Notes: generated by a model from the sequence alone, not told the origin. A DNA stretch of 64,000 nucleotides from Zhaonella formicivorans (GCF_004353525.1 NZ_CP085524.1:2792001-2856000), one strand, 5' to 3'. Shown: positions 35,129-44,732, counted from the first letter of the stretch. Made by a program: numbers and translations.

Positions 35129-35149
35129 GAGGAAATCCTGCTCTTTTTA
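35122..35149 (+). terminator. Terminator after NasC-like gene
   Basis: AGAGTAGGA / TCCTGCTCT with GGAAA loop and TTTTTATTTTG tail, overlapping the stop codon. Confidence 0.8.
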
Positions 35150-35253
35150 TTTTGTTCTAATTTTTTAGAGACATTTTCGCGATTTATAGAGACTGAGTGT
35201 GAGGGAATCGCCCATAAGCATTGATTTGACGGGACCTGTGAGCGGGAGCGATT

Positions 35254-35270
35254 TGGCACGTTTTTTGCTA
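35254..35270 (+). promoter_or_regulatory. Sigma-54 (-24/-12) promoter
   Basis: TGGCACGTTTTTTGCTA: GG and GC are separated by exactly 10 bases, an excellent match to the sigma-54 consensus TGGCACG-N4-TTGC. It lies 93 bases before the Tat-molybdoenzyme start and downstream of a sigma-54 activator gene. Confidence 0.92.
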
Positions 35271-35362
35271 CAAGAGTAAGATAAGCAACTTTGTTAAATT
35301 TTTAACAGCCTGTTTTACGTTGTCCTTGCTCTCCAAAAAACCAGAATCGGAGGTGTTTGAAG

Positions 35363-37930
35363 TTGGACAAAAAGAAATTTAAGCTGACCCGCCGCCAGTT
35401 TTTAAAGGCTTCGGCAGCAACCGGGGCCCTGCTGGCGACTACCGGGACGGCTAAATTTGTGCAAAAAGCTGCAGCAGAAGGTAAAGCCCCGAAAGAAGTG
35501 AAATATATCCGGACCACCTGTTCGCCAAACTGTACCGGGGCTTGCGGGATGATTGCCCAGGTGGTGGACGGGGAAATTAAGACAATTATTCAGGCAGCAG
35601 ATTATCCGGAGCCCGAGTATAACCCCCGCGGCTGCCTGAAAGGCCTTTCCATGATGAACCTGATTTACGGCCCCGACCGGATTAAGAAACCGCTCATTGC
35701 CAAAGGAAAGCCCGGTAAGGGAGAATTTAAAGAAGTATCCTGGAATGAGGCCCTGGATTACGCCGCCGGTCGCTTGCAGGAAATTGCCAGGAAATATGGA
35801 CCGGAATCGGTGGCAGTGATTTTTCAGGTAGGGGGGACCGGCTATGTCCATAAAGGGGCTGTGGTTGCTCTGGCTACCCTGGCTGGCTGGAACTTGGTCC
35901 ATCCTTACGACCAAAACGGCGACCTGCCTATGTTCTGGCCCATGACTTTTGGCGTGCAAACCGAGGAACTGGAGCCTTTAGAATGGCTTAATTCACGCTA
36001 TGTAGCCGTTTTTGGCTCAAATATTTTGGCTACACGCCTGCCAGACGCCCATTTTTTGGTAGAGGCAAGAAACCGGGGGGCAAAACTGGTTGTTTTTGAC
36101 CCAAATTTCACTCCCACGTCAGCCAAGGCCGACCAGTGGGTGCCCCTGAAGGCCAGCAGTGACGCTGCTCTGGCTTTGGGAATTGCACGGGTGATCATTG
36201 CAGAGCAATTATACGATGCTGAATTTATTAAGACCTATACCGATTTACCCCTTTTGGTGCGGATTGACAACCAGAAGCGCCTCAAAGCGGAAGAAGTCAA
36301 GGGCCTGTCAAAACCGGCAGACGTACCGCCCTATCGTGAATCATACGTGGCGTATAACGGAGAGTTTTTGGCTGTCCACCCGGAAAAGCTGGACTTGCCA
36401 CTGAATATAGCCTTGGAAGGCGAAATAGAAGTGGAATTAAAGAGCGGTCAAAAGGTCAAGGCCAAACCGGCTTTTCAGCTGTTAAAAGAAAGCTTGAGCG
36501 TCTATACTCCCGACTACGTGGAGCGGGAAACCGGCGTGCCGAAAGATACGGTTGTACGCCTTGCCCGGGAGATGGCTGCCACCAAACCGCTGCATATCGT
36601 CTACGGGGCCAGCAATTACCAGTGGTATCACGGCGATTTGAAAGGCCGGGCTATCGCGCTTTTACCTGTCCTGACCGGCAACATCGGCAACCCGGGAGCA
36701 GGGATATCCACTTATGCGGGCCAGTACCGGGTACGTTTAAATTTAGGAGCATGGTGGGTTCCCGAAGGCAAAAAGCAAAATTGGCTTCCTTGGCTGTACA
36801 TCTTACACGGTCCAACGAAGCAGATGAAAGCCCAGTGGCCCAAGAACGGGATTAAGGCTCTCGTCATAGGCTGGGGTAACCCCTTTGACCAGCACAATAT
36901 GGCCAACCGGCTGCGGCAGATGGTGGAAGAAGGGGAACTGGAACTGGTGGTCACCATGGATTTCCAGATGTCCACCAGCTGCCGTTACAGCCATGTTGTG
37001 CTGCCCGGTGTTTCCTGGTACGAAAAAACGGAACTGGTAGCTTCTCCGGTCCACCCTTACCTGCAATTGCAGCAGCCGGTAGTTAAGCCTGTTTATGAAG
37101 GAAAGCCGGAATTTTGGATTGCCAGGGAACTGGCCAAAAGAATTAACCCGGAATTTGAAAAACACTTTTTCCCCGGCCTTGACCATGAGCAGGCGGCTGA
37201 AAAAGTAATCGAACTGCTCCTCGAGACCGGCGGTCCTACTGTGGAAGGCATTACCCTAAAGCAGCTGAAAAAAGGGCCGGTGCGGGCAAAATCGGAGGTG
37301 CCCGGTTACCGCCAAATTCCTTTTTATGAGCAGGTACACTTTAAGCGTCCCTTTCCTCCGGTCAGCCTGCCCGCCAAACTGGAACAAACGGCCCAGTTTG
37401 TCAAAAGCGGCCGCATTGAGTTTTACAAAGATGAGGACATCATGCTGGAACTGGGTGAGGCCTTGCCGGTGCATAAGCCGCCCTTTGTGGACAGCGAGTA
37501 TGCGTTAAACCCGGGGGCCAGGGAAAAATATAAGTTTTCCCTCATTACCCGCAATGCCATCTACCGGGTGCACTCCACCCATTCCAACAATATCTGGATG
37601 AATGAACTGCAGGACGGCAAGCCAAGGGTCTGGCTAAATCCCGAGGATGCTGCTTTCAAGGGGATCAAAGAGGGAGAGCCCGTAGAACTCTATAATGACC
37701 GGGGTAAAGTGCAGGGTTATGCTGTCCTGGACCCGGGAGTGGGGAGACAGGTAGTTGTCTTTGAACAAGGCTGGTGGAGCCGCTACCTGCAGGGGGCTTC
37801 CTACAACTCTTTGACTTACCCTTTCATCAAACCGACCCATGAGGCTTACTTTGTCCCGGGGATGTGGGCTCCCAATACGGCCTGGAATGAGTGTCTCGTG
37901 GATGTGAGAAAGGTAGGTGGAATGCAATGA
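35363..37930 (+). CDS. Tat-exported molybdopterin oxidoreductase catalytic subunit (CISM)
   Basis: About 855 residues from TTG 35363 (GGAGGTG 8 bases upstream; an in-frame TTG at 35357 is too close). A twin-arginine signal (LTRRQFLKASAATGALLATT) is followed by the N-terminal FeS motif TTCSPNCTGACGMI...PRGCLKG and the bis-MGD domains (FGSNILATRLPDAHFLVEAR, VIGWGNPFDQHNMANRLRQM, DFQMSTSCRYSHVVLPGVSWYE). It belongs to the broad DMSO reductase/PsrA/TtrA group of exported oxidoreductases. The substrate cannot be predicted; the expected metal-ligand region reads YDQNGDLPMFWP, without an obvious Cys or Ser. First gene of an A-B-C operon under sigma-54 control. Confidence 0.85.
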   Translation: MDKKKFKLTRRQFLKASAATGALLATTGTAKFVQKAAAEGKAPKEVKYIRTTCSPNCTGACGMIAQVVDGEIKTIIQAADYPEPEYNPRGCLKGLSMMNLIYGPDRIKKPLIAKGKPGKGEFKEVSWNEALDYAAGRLQEIARKYGPESVAVIFQVGGTGYVHKGAVVALATLAGWNLVHPYDQNGDLPMFWPMTFGVQTEELEPLEWLNSRYVAVFGSNILATRLPDAHFLVEARNRGAKLVVFDPNFTPTSAKADQWVPLKASSDAALALGIARVIIAEQLYDAEFIKTYTDLPLLVRIDNQKRLKAEEVKGLSKPADVPPYRESYVAYNGEFLAVHPEKLDLPLNIALEGEIEVELKSGQKVKAKPAFQLLKESLSVYTPDYVERETGVPKDTVVRLAREMAATKPLHIVYGASNYQWYHGDLKGRAIALLPVLTGNIGNPGAGISTYAGQYRVRLNLGAWWVPEGKKQNWLPWLYILHGPTKQMKAQWPKNGIKALVIGWGNPFDQHNMANRLRQMVEEGELELVVTMDFQMSTSCRYSHVVLPGVSWYEKTELVASPVHPYLQLQQPVVKPVYEGKPEFWIARELAKRINPEFEKHFFPGLDHEQAAEKVIELLLETGGPTVEGITLKQLKKGPVRAKSEVPGYRQIPFYEQVHFKRPFPPVSLPAKLEQTAQFVKSGRIEFYKDEDIMLELGEALPVHKPPFVDSEYALNPGAREKYKFSLITRNAIYRVHSTHSNNIWMNELQDGKPRVWLNPEDAAFKGIKEGEPVELYNDRGKVQGYAVLDPGVGRQVVVFEQGWWSRYLQGASYNSLTYPFIKPTHEAYFVPGMWAPNTAWNECLVDVRKVGGMQ

Positions 37931-38613
37931 AACTGGGAATGGTGATTGACCTGGACCGCTGTATTGGCTGTCGCTCCTGCGCGGTATCCTGCAAACAGCA
38001 TAATGCCCAGCCGCCCGGCACCTGGTGGAACCGGGTGTTCACGCCTGGCAGCAGCTGGCACCAGAGTGCGGTCGGCAAAGAGGGGCGGCTGCAGATGAAC
38101 TTTTTGCCTGTCTCCTGCCAGATGTGTGAAAACGCCCCCTGTGAGAAGGTATGCCCGGTTGGGGCCACTTATACCGATGAGTTGGGCGTAGTGCTTGTTG
38201 ACTATGAGCGCTGTATCGGCTGCCGTTATTGTATGGCCGCTTGTCCCTACGGAGTGCGGCAATTTAACTGGGAGGATGCCAAAAAGGCAAAAGCCAAGGC
38301 CGGTTATATGCAAGGGTATGATTACGGCCACCCTGACGATTACAGAGATAAGGAAGGCCGCTTGGTTTATACCCAGGACCGCCCCAAAGGTGTAGTGGAA
38401 AAATGCACTTTCTGCGTGCAGTATACGGAAAAGGGGGAATTTCCCGCCTGTGTACGGGGGTGCCCCGCTAATGCGCGCATTTTCGGGGACTTGGATGATC
38501 CCAATTCAGAAGTGAGCCGCCTGGTGCGGGAAAGGCATACCTTTCGGCTGCTGGAAGAACTGGGCACATCGCCCAAAGTTTTTTATCTTGCACCTACCAA
38601 ACCGAGGCGATAG
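37927..38613 (+). CDS. 4x[4Fe-4S] electron-transfer subunit (DmsB/PhsB type)
   Basis: A 228-residue protein. Four cysteine clusters are visible: CIGCRSCAVSCKQHN, CQMCENAPCEKVCPVGA, CIGCRYCMAACPYGV and CTFCVQY...CVRGCPANA. This is the standard four-cluster ferredoxin subunit of CISM complexes, which hands electrons between the membrane subunit and the catalytic subunit. ATG 37927 overlaps the upstream stop (ATGA) with AGGTGG before it. No signal peptide, so it is co-exported with the Tat subunit. Confidence 0.92.
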   Translation: MKLGMVIDLDRCIGCRSCAVSCKQHNAQPPGTWWNRVFTPGSSWHQSAVGKEGRLQMNFLPVSCQMCENAPCEKVCPVGATYTDELGVVLVDYERCIGCRYCMAACPYGVRQFNWEDAKKAKAKAGYMQGYDYGHPDDYRDKEGRLVYTQDRPKGVVEKCTFCVQYTEKGEFPACVRGCPANARIFGDLDDPNSEVSRLVRERHTFRLLEELGTSPKVFYLAPTKPRR

Positions 38614-38625
38614 GAGGTGGAATGG

Positions 38626-39933
38626 TTGAAAAAGAATAATTTTGCTTTGGGTATTGGTTTAGCACTGCTGCTGGTCAGTTTATTTACCTGGGGATATCAA
38701 CTTTTAAACGGCTTAATTGTAACTAACATGCGCAACCCTTTCAGCTGGGGGCTGTACATTGCTACCTTTGCTTTCTTCGTAGGAATTGCTGCCGGCGGTT
38801 TGATTGTATCTTCTTCAGTATATTTGTTTAACATCGAACAGTTAAAGCCATTTACCAGGATTGCCTCTCTTTCCGCCTTTGCCGGCACATTGGGGGCTGC
38901 GGCCATGATTTTGCCTGATATGGGCCGGGTAGACAGGCTTTACTATTTGCTTTTGCACCCTAATTTTCGCTCACCCCTGATTTGGGACGTGATTGTGATT
39001 ACAACTTACATGGTTCTGACTTTCTTAAGCGTCTATGTCCAGCTGCTGCCGGACTGGAAAAAAGAGGGCCGTGGCTTTCTGAACGGCTGGACAAAAAAGC
39101 TTTCTCAGGACCAGGTTCAGGAAGTCTCCCGCAAGTGGGCGCGCAGGATTTCCGTAGTTGGGCTTCCGGTTGCCATTTTAATTCATACAGTCACCGCCCT
39201 GATTTTTGCTACCCAAGGCTCCCGAGGCTGGTGGAACACGGCAGTCCTACCCCCGGATTTTATTGCTATGGCGGTGGCTTCCGGGACTGCCCTGGTCATG
39301 GTCATTGCCCTATTGGCGGTGGGGAAAGACAACTTTGCCCAATACGGGGGAGCTTTTCAAACCTTGGCCCGGATTGTGGCAGGCGCCTTGGCAGTGCATT
39401 TCTTCCTTGTTTCCGTAGATTTGCTGATGCACTGGTGGTGGGGCAGCCATGAGGCTAAGAACCTTTTACACCTGCTTTTTGGCCGTTATGGATGGCTCTA
39501 CTCGGCAGAACTGGTACTGCCGGCTTTTACCATGCTTTATTTCTTTACCAAAAAGGGGAACGGTTCCTTTAATTCTCTCATCCTGGGCAGCATTTTGCTC
39601 TTTATCGGGGTTTTTGTCCACCGGATGATGCTGATGTACCCTGCTTTTAACGAGTTTCCCCTAAACATTACCCTCCCTGGGATGGAAGTGGAGGGGTGGT
39701 CTTGCCCTATTGCCCTGGGTCAGTTCCAGGAAGGGCTGCCGGTTTTTGCTAATTTTTGGCCTTATGCACCTACCTTGGTAGAGTATCTTTTAACCCTGCT
39801 GCCCTTTGGCCTGGTCCTCTGCGTTTTTTCCCTGGCCTTTAGGCTATATAATTTCCTGCCGCAGCAAGGGCAGCGAGGAAGGTATGGCGAAGCTGAAAAG
39901 ATTAGCCTTAGTAAAAAAGGATTGCAGTTATAA
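38626..39933 (+). CDS. NrfD/PsrC-type membrane anchor subunit
   Basis: About 435 residues, roughly ten membrane helices. The NrfD-family hallmarks are the early NPFSWGLYIATFAFFVGIAAGG, a conserved LPDMGRVDRLYYLLLHPNFR, and LLMHWWWGSHEAKNLLHLLF. It exchanges electrons with menaquinol. TTG 38626 (AGGAGG 8 bases upstream) is preferred over GTG 38617, which lies in the Shine-Dalgarno sequence. Third gene of the Tat-molybdoenzyme operon; the strong terminator at 39947 closes it. Confidence 0.9.
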   Translation: MKKNNFALGIGLALLLVSLFTWGYQLLNGLIVTNMRNPFSWGLYIATFAFFVGIAAGGLIVSSSVYLFNIEQLKPFTRIASLSAFAGTLGAAAMILPDMGRVDRLYYLLLHPNFRSPLIWDVIVITTYMVLTFLSVYVQLLPDWKKEGRGFLNGWTKKLSQDQVQEVSRKWARRISVVGLPVAILIHTVTALIFATQGSRGWWNTAVLPPDFIAMAVASGTALVMVIALLAVGKDNFAQYGGAFQTLARIVAGALAVHFFLVSVDLLMHWWWGSHEAKNLLHLLFGRYGWLYSAELVLPAFTMLYFFTKKGNGSFNSLILGSILLFIGVFVHRMMLMYPAFNEFPLNITLPGMEVEGWSCPIALGQFQEGLPVFANFWPYAPTLVEYLLTLLPFGLVLCVFSLAFRLYNFLPQQGQRGRYGEAEKISLSKKGLQL

Positions 39934-39946
39934 AAGCGGGCTCTAC

Positions 39947-39979
39947 AAAACACCCTCTAGCTTCTAGGGGGTGTTTTAT
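39947..39979 (+). terminator. Terminator of the CISM operon
   Basis: AAAACACCCTCTAG / CTAGGGGGTGTTTT with CTT loop and T-rich tail. Confidence 0.92.
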
Positions 39980-40137
39980 TGTGCAAGTGTATTAAAAGCC
40001 CGTATTTAAGCTTTTTCAATGAAAATTTTTTCATAATTTCGAATAAATAATGTAACTTTCTACATTGAACGACATAATTGAAAATATTACTGTTAGTACA
40101 TAAGCAAAAACAATACATTAAGGGGGAAGGAATAGGT

Positions 40138-40833
40138 ATGGATTACTTAAAGATTGCCAATAGCGCTCCTATGTGGATGGCAGCTGCCCTGGCAATAATT
40201 TTGGTCTTATTTCAAGCTGTTATCTTTGCCAAGAAATCCTATGAAACAGGCAAGAGAATCGGTTTAACAGAAGACCAAATGAAAAGTGCCATGAAGAGCA
40301 GCCTGATCACGTCCATAGGACCATCATTTGTTATTTTAACAGGGCTATTGTCACTGCTTGTCACCGTAGGTGGACCGATGGCCTGGATGAGGTTGTCATT
40401 CATAGGATCGGTAATGTTTGAGCTGATGGCAGCAGGCTTTGGTACGGAAGCGGCAGGAGTAAAAATGGGTATAGACCAAATGACAAACGTGGCTTTTGCC
40501 AACGCTGTCTGGACCATGATCCTCGGTTCAATAGGCTGGATTATATTTGCGACCTTGACTGCCGACAAAATGGACAAGGTCCAAGCAAAAATAGCCAAAG
40601 GCGATCAAGGTCTTATTAAGGCAATATCAATTGCAGCTATGCTGGGCTCCTTTGGTTCCTTGGTATCAGGACATCTGGCTGCAGTAAATAAAAATACCGT
40701 TGCGGCACTGGCAGGAGGGGCGATCATGCTGGTTCTGTCCCCGTTAGCAGACAAGAAAAAAATCAAATGGCTGAAAGAGTGGGCCCTGGCAATAGCGCTG
40801 TTTGGCGGGATGCTAGTAGCTTTGGCATTTTAG
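40138..40833 (+). CDS. DUF5058-family membrane protein
   Basis: A 231-residue protein starting at ATG 40138 (GGGGGAAGGAA upstream). About six hydrophobic helices (MWMAAALAIILVLFQAVIFA, SSLITSIGPSFVILTGLLSL, AVWTMILGSIGWIIFATLTA, GGMLVALAF) and a charged first loop (KKSYETGKRIGLTEDQMK) match the DUF5058 family. Members occur next to M20 amidohydrolases in Firmicutes and are presumed transporter subunits; function is not established. It is the first gene of a three-gene unit with another membrane protein and an AbgB-like hydrolase. Confidence 0.65.
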   Translation: MDYLKIANSAPMWMAAALAIILVLFQAVIFAKKSYETGKRIGLTEDQMKSAMKSSLITSIGPSFVILTGLLSLLVTVGGPMAWMRLSFIGSVMFELMAAGFGTEAAGVKMGIDQMTNVAFANAVWTMILGSIGWIIFATLTADKMDKVQAKIAKGDQGLIKAISIAAMLGSFGSLVSGHLAAVNKNTVAALAGGAIMLVLSPLADKKKIKWLKEWALAIALFGGMLVALAF

Positions 40834-40859
40834 TCCTATAATAAGGAGGGCATTGCAAC

Positions 40860-41552
40860 ATGGAAAATAACAAACAAGTATTTGAAAGCGAATATTTACC
40901 TTATATAAATAAATGGGGTAAACTGACCAATTGGCTGGGTGTATTGCTTTCCTTTGGCCCTGCCCTGGTTCTTGCGGTAATATTTAAGATTATGCCGCCG
41001 GCAGGCGCAATCATTGCAGGATTTATAGCCATTGCCAGTGCGGTAGGTATTAACTGGGTTATAGAACCAATTTCATATTTCCCAATAATCGGCGTAGCAG
41101 GAACATATATGGCATTTATTACGGGGAATATCTCAAATCTTAGGATACCCACAGCGGCAGTTTCGCAAAAAGTGGCTGGAGTGGAACCGGGGACTCAAGA
41201 GGGCACGATTATCTCAACTCTGGGAATGGCAGTATCAGTAATTGTAAATATTGTTATTCTGGCGTTTGGGGTGTTGGCAGGAGCTGCTATTCTAGCCAAG
41301 CTGCCTAAAAATGTGATTAATGCATTTAACTACTTGTTGCCATCGTTATTTGGAGCTGTTTTTGTCCAATTTGCCCTGATGAGGCTAAAATTGGCTCCCA
41401 TAGCATTGGGAATAGGATTACTGCTTACGATTGCCTTAAATGCAGGGGTATTTGGCTTTTTACCAGGACGGCCTACTTACATCGTCACTTTAGGCTCAGT
41501 ATTTGGTACTATAGCTATTGCCGCAGCACTCTATAAGAATAAGAAATTATAG
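40860..41552 (+). CDS. Integral membrane protein, partner of DUF5058 protein
   Basis: A 230-residue protein with about six hydrophobic segments (WLGVLLSFGPALVLAVIFKI, AGAIIAGFIAIASAVGINWV, AVSVIVNIVILAFGVLAGAA, APIALGIGLLLTIALNAGVF). GGAGG precedes the ATG; it is 26 bases after the DUF5058 gene and 21 bases before the amidohydrolase. The pair probably forms a small-molecule permease supplying the hydrolase. I do not recognise a named family with confidence. Confidence 0.6.
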   Translation: MENNKQVFESEYLPYINKWGKLTNWLGVLLSFGPALVLAVIFKIMPPAGAIIAGFIAIASAVGINWVIEPISYFPIIGVAGTYMAFITGNISNLRIPTAAVSQKVAGVEPGTQEGTIISTLGMAVSVIVNIVILAFGVLAGAAILAKLPKNVINAFNYLLPSLFGAVFVQFALMRLKLAPIALGIGLLLTIALNAGVFGFLPGRPTYIVTLGSVFGTIAIAAALYKNKKL

Positions 41553-41573
41553 GATTGCATGGGAGGATTAAAA

Positions 41574-42953
41574 TTGCAAAAGGCTGACGTATTATGCTAT
41601 TTGGAGCAGAAAAAAGATGAATTAAATGAAATAAGCCATAAAATATGGAGCAATCCGGAGGTTTCAGGGGAAGAAAAGGAGTCTGCTGACTTATTCAGGA
41701 TATTACTGGCGGAAAATGGCTTTGAAGTCAAGGAAATTGAGGGCATGGAACACGCCTTTATAGCAGAATACGGCAGTGGTGCTCCGGTCATTGCAGTGCT
41801 GGGAGAATATGACGCGCTGCCCGGACTGTCACAGGCAGTTGATACAAAATTTAACCCAATAAAGCAAAACGGCCCTGGTCATGGCTGCGGGCATAATTTG
41901 CTTGGTACGGCGGCATTAGGCGCAGTGCTGGCAGTCAAAAAATATTTGGAAGAGACAAAGCTTAGTGGGACAATCAGGTTTTACGGCTGTCCTGAAGAAG
42001 AAACATTAGCAGGTAAGGTAAAGATGATCAAGAAGGGCGCCTTTGAGGGTTGTGATTTGGCCTTAAGCTGGCATCCAATGGCTGCAAACACTGCGCTGGA
42101 ACATGCATTTTTAGCAATGAATTCCATTAAGTTCAGGTTTCATGGCATATCGTCTCACGCCGGCCAATCACCGGAGGCAGGGAGGAGCGCTTTGGATGCC
42201 GTAGAGCTTATGAATGTGGGGGCAAACTATTTAAGGGAACATGTCATAGAAAAAGCCCGCATCCATTACACTATTACCAATGCCGGCGGGGCACCGAACA
42301 TTGTGCCAAAGGAAGCTGAGTCATGGTATTATGTAAGGGCACCTTTCAGAAAGGACGTAGAAGAGATAACGGAACGACTGTTCAAGGTGGCCAAGGGGGC
42401 AGCCATGATGACAGAAACCACGGTAGACTATGAAGTGATTAGCGGTTGCTATGAAATGCTGCCTAATAAAGTGCTATTTGATTTAACCTATCAAAACATG
42501 TTGGAAATAGGTGCGCCTAAGTATACTGAGGAAGAACTGGCCTTTGCCAAAGCTCTTCAAGAGACATTAGACCCGCAAGCAGTAGCAGGTGAAACAAAAA
42601 AACTTATGCCTGAAGCTAACGGTGAAGAAGCAAATATCCATCAAGGGGTATTAGAAAAGGAAAAGGCAAATTCTGTGGTAGTTGCTGGTTCCTCAGACAG
42701 CGGGGACGTATCCTGGATCATGCCGATGAACTTGTTTCTTACTGCTTGTTTTCCATTGGGGGTAGCTAATCACTCCTGGCAGGCGACGGCTTCATCGGGC
42801 TCATCTATAGGAATGAAAGGAATGCATTTTGCAGCTAAAGTTTTGTCCGGCATTATGTATGACTTGTTAAACGACCCAAGCATAGTAAACGCTGCCAAAG
42901 CTGAGTTTAATAAGCGGACGGAAAGAAGAAAGTATGTTAGCCCGTTAAAATAG
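41574..42953 (+). CDS. M20-family amidohydrolase (AbgB-like)
   Basis: About 459 residues from TTG 41574 (GGGAGG 8 bases upstream; ATG 41559 lies in that sequence). The M20 motifs are GEYDALPGL (metal Asp region), NGPGHGCGHNLLGTAALGA (His/Cys metal ligands), CPEEETLAGK (catalytic Glu pair) and ISSHAGQSPEAGRSALDAVEL in the dimerisation domain, then SSDSGDVSWIMP. This matches AbgB/aminobenzoyl-glutamate hydrolase and related amide hydrolases. With two presumed permease proteins upstream it forms a take-up-and-cleave module for an N-acyl compound of unknown identity. Confidence 0.85.
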   Translation: MQKADVLCYLEQKKDELNEISHKIWSNPEVSGEEKESADLFRILLAENGFEVKEIEGMEHAFIAEYGSGAPVIAVLGEYDALPGLSQAVDTKFNPIKQNGPGHGCGHNLLGTAALGAVLAVKKYLEETKLSGTIRFYGCPEEETLAGKVKMIKKGAFEGCDLALSWHPMAANTALEHAFLAMNSIKFRFHGISSHAGQSPEAGRSALDAVELMNVGANYLREHVIEKARIHYTITNAGGAPNIVPKEAESWYYVRAPFRKDVEEITERLFKVAKGAAMMTETTVDYEVISGCYEMLPNKVLFDLTYQNMLEIGAPKYTEEELAFAKALQETLDPQAVAGETKKLMPEANGEEANIHQGVLEKEKANSVVVAGSSDSGDVSWIMPMNLFLTACFPLGVANHSWQATASSGSSIGMKGMHFAAKVLSGIMYDLLNDPSIVNAAKAEFNKRTERRKYVSPLK

Positions 42954-42974
42954 CAATAAATAATATTAAGAAAC

Positions 42975-43012
42975 AAATGCACTAAGCTATAGAAACTTAG
43001 TGCATTTATGTT
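42975..43012 (+). terminator. Terminator of the amidohydrolase operon
   Basis: AAATGCACTAAG / CTTAGTGCATTT with CTATAGAAA loop, T-rich tail. Confidence 0.88.
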
Positions 43013-43112
43013 TAACCATAATTTACTGGGATGGTAATAGCCAGGGCTTGGCTACTATGCATAATGATGTATAATGTACTTAATAAACTGGCAATGAGGG
43101 CAGGCGGTAATT

Positions 43113-44732
43113 ATGGGCTTGTCGTTTAGGGAGATTTTAAAAACAGATTTTTTTATTGGCTTTAAGGTATTGGCAGGCCATGGGGGTTTGGATAAGCAGG
43201 TCCAGGGCGTGGCGATACTAGATGCACCTGACGGTTTTAACTGGACCAAGGGCAAAGAGTGGGTTATATCTTCAGGCTATATTTTTCAACAAAACCCTGG
43301 ATTGTTTGAAAGCTATATTGAAACAGATAAATTTAAGGAAATTTCAGGACTAGGCCTAAAGCGGAGATTTATAAAAAATATCCCGGAACACATTATGGCA
43401 GCGTTTAACAAATATGATATACCTCTTATCAGTATACCTGAGGAGCCTTCCTGGATGGAGATCATGAACCAGCTTAATGTACTGGTTATGAATAAAAACA
43501 TAAGGCAGTTCAATATTGGCAAAATCAATCCTAAAAGCTTTACCGATCTACCTTACCAGGTGCGTAAAATAAATAAGATACTTTCGCAAATTGAAAAAGA
43601 AATGAATTTTCCAGCTATGCTCTACGATTTAGATCGTGAAAAGGCGTATTACAGCTCGCCTAAATTTAAATTCTTAGCTGATGGCCTTAAAACAGAGGAC
43701 TTTTGGAATCCTTCATTCAGCATTACTCAAGAGTTGTTGTGTGATAATTTAAAGATGGTAAGATACAGGTTTTATGATGCAAAATACGAGAAACCTTACA
43801 GCTGGATTACCGTGCCAATTTCCGTCGGAGACAAAGTAAAGGCATATTTTGTCGTAGTTGAGGCCACCGGGCTGATAGACTACTTTGATCAGTTTGCCTT
43901 ACGGATCGGTTTTCTGCTGCTGCAGTCACTGTATGAGCAAATACTGGTGGCACAAAACATAGGCGACAAGGGATTTGAAAAGTTCATATCTGAAATTATA
44001 GCAGGGCATATAAAAGACGATGAGGTGCTGGTCAAAAGGGCAATAGAGTTGGGTATTGACGCAAATAAAAACTACTATTTGCTGGAAATGAAGCAGACAA
44101 ATGAAGCAGTAAATTTGACAGGCTATATGGAGGAACTGAAAAATACTGTCAGTAACAGTATTAATCAACTGAGCACCAGAATGGCTGTTATTGACGAAAA
44201 CAGCTGTGTTTTTCTGATTCAGGCGGATGATAAAACTTCTATGGACAAAAATTTGCAGCTGATCAAAGGGGCCGCAAAAAAATTAAAACAAAAATTAATG
44301 CAAAAATTTAAGGATATTAGTTTAGTGTATGGTATTGCAGATATAAGCACCAGTATTTACGAAATAAAAAGGAATTATATAAGAAGCGAGCAGGCCATAG
44401 CCATTGGCAGGCTTTTATACCCTGATGAGGATTTTCTTGTCTACTCTGATTTAGGAGTATTTGCGTGGCTAGATATTAAAGAAGATGAGATGGAAATTAT
44501 GCTAAAAGATCTTAATGAGCTGTTTATAAAGGATGAGCATAAAGAATTATTAAAAACGTTAAGAACATATCTTGGCTGCCAGATGAATTACAGTCTTACG
44601 GCAAAACAGCTTTTTGTCCATATAAATACAGTAAGAAAAAGGATAGACGAGATAAAAGAACTGATTAATGTGGACTTGGAGGACCCAATAGATAGATTAA
44701 AACTTGAAATTCTACTTAAGCTGCTAAAGTAA
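43113..44732 (+). CDS. PucR-family transcriptional activator
   Basis: A 539-residue protein. The N-terminal PucR-like domain (SFREILKTDFFIGFKVLAGH, VQGVAILDAPDGFNWTKGKE) and the C-terminal CdaR/PucR helix-turn-helix (YLGCQMNYSLTAKQLFVHIN, TVRKRIDEIKELI) define the family. A central GGDEF-like/CdaR sensor region lies between. PucR relatives respond to nitrogen-containing metabolites, such as purine degradation in B. subtilis. Located between the amidohydrolase unit and the sigma-54 activator, it could control either flank. Confidence 0.85.
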   Translation: MGLSFREILKTDFFIGFKVLAGHGGLDKQVQGVAILDAPDGFNWTKGKEWVISSGYIFQQNPGLFESYIETDKFKEISGLGLKRRFIKNIPEHIMAAFNKYDIPLISIPEEPSWMEIMNQLNVLVMNKNIRQFNIGKINPKSFTDLPYQVRKINKILSQIEKEMNFPAMLYDLDREKAYYSSPKFKFLADGLKTEDFWNPSFSITQELLCDNLKMVRYRFYDAKYEKPYSWITVPISVGDKVKAYFVVVEATGLIDYFDQFALRIGFLLLQSLYEQILVAQNIGDKGFEKFISEIIAGHIKDDEVLVKRAIELGIDANKNYYLLEMKQTNEAVNLTGYMEELKNTVSNSINQLSTRMAVIDENSCVFLIQADDKTSMDKNLQLIKGAAKKLKQKLMQKFKDISLVYGIADISTSIYEIKRNYIRSEQAIAIGRLLYPDEDFLVYSDLGVFAWLDIKEDEMEIMLKDLNELFIKDEHKELLKTLRTYLGCQMNYSLTAKQLFVHINTVRKRIDEIKELINVDLEDPIDRLKLEILLKLLK

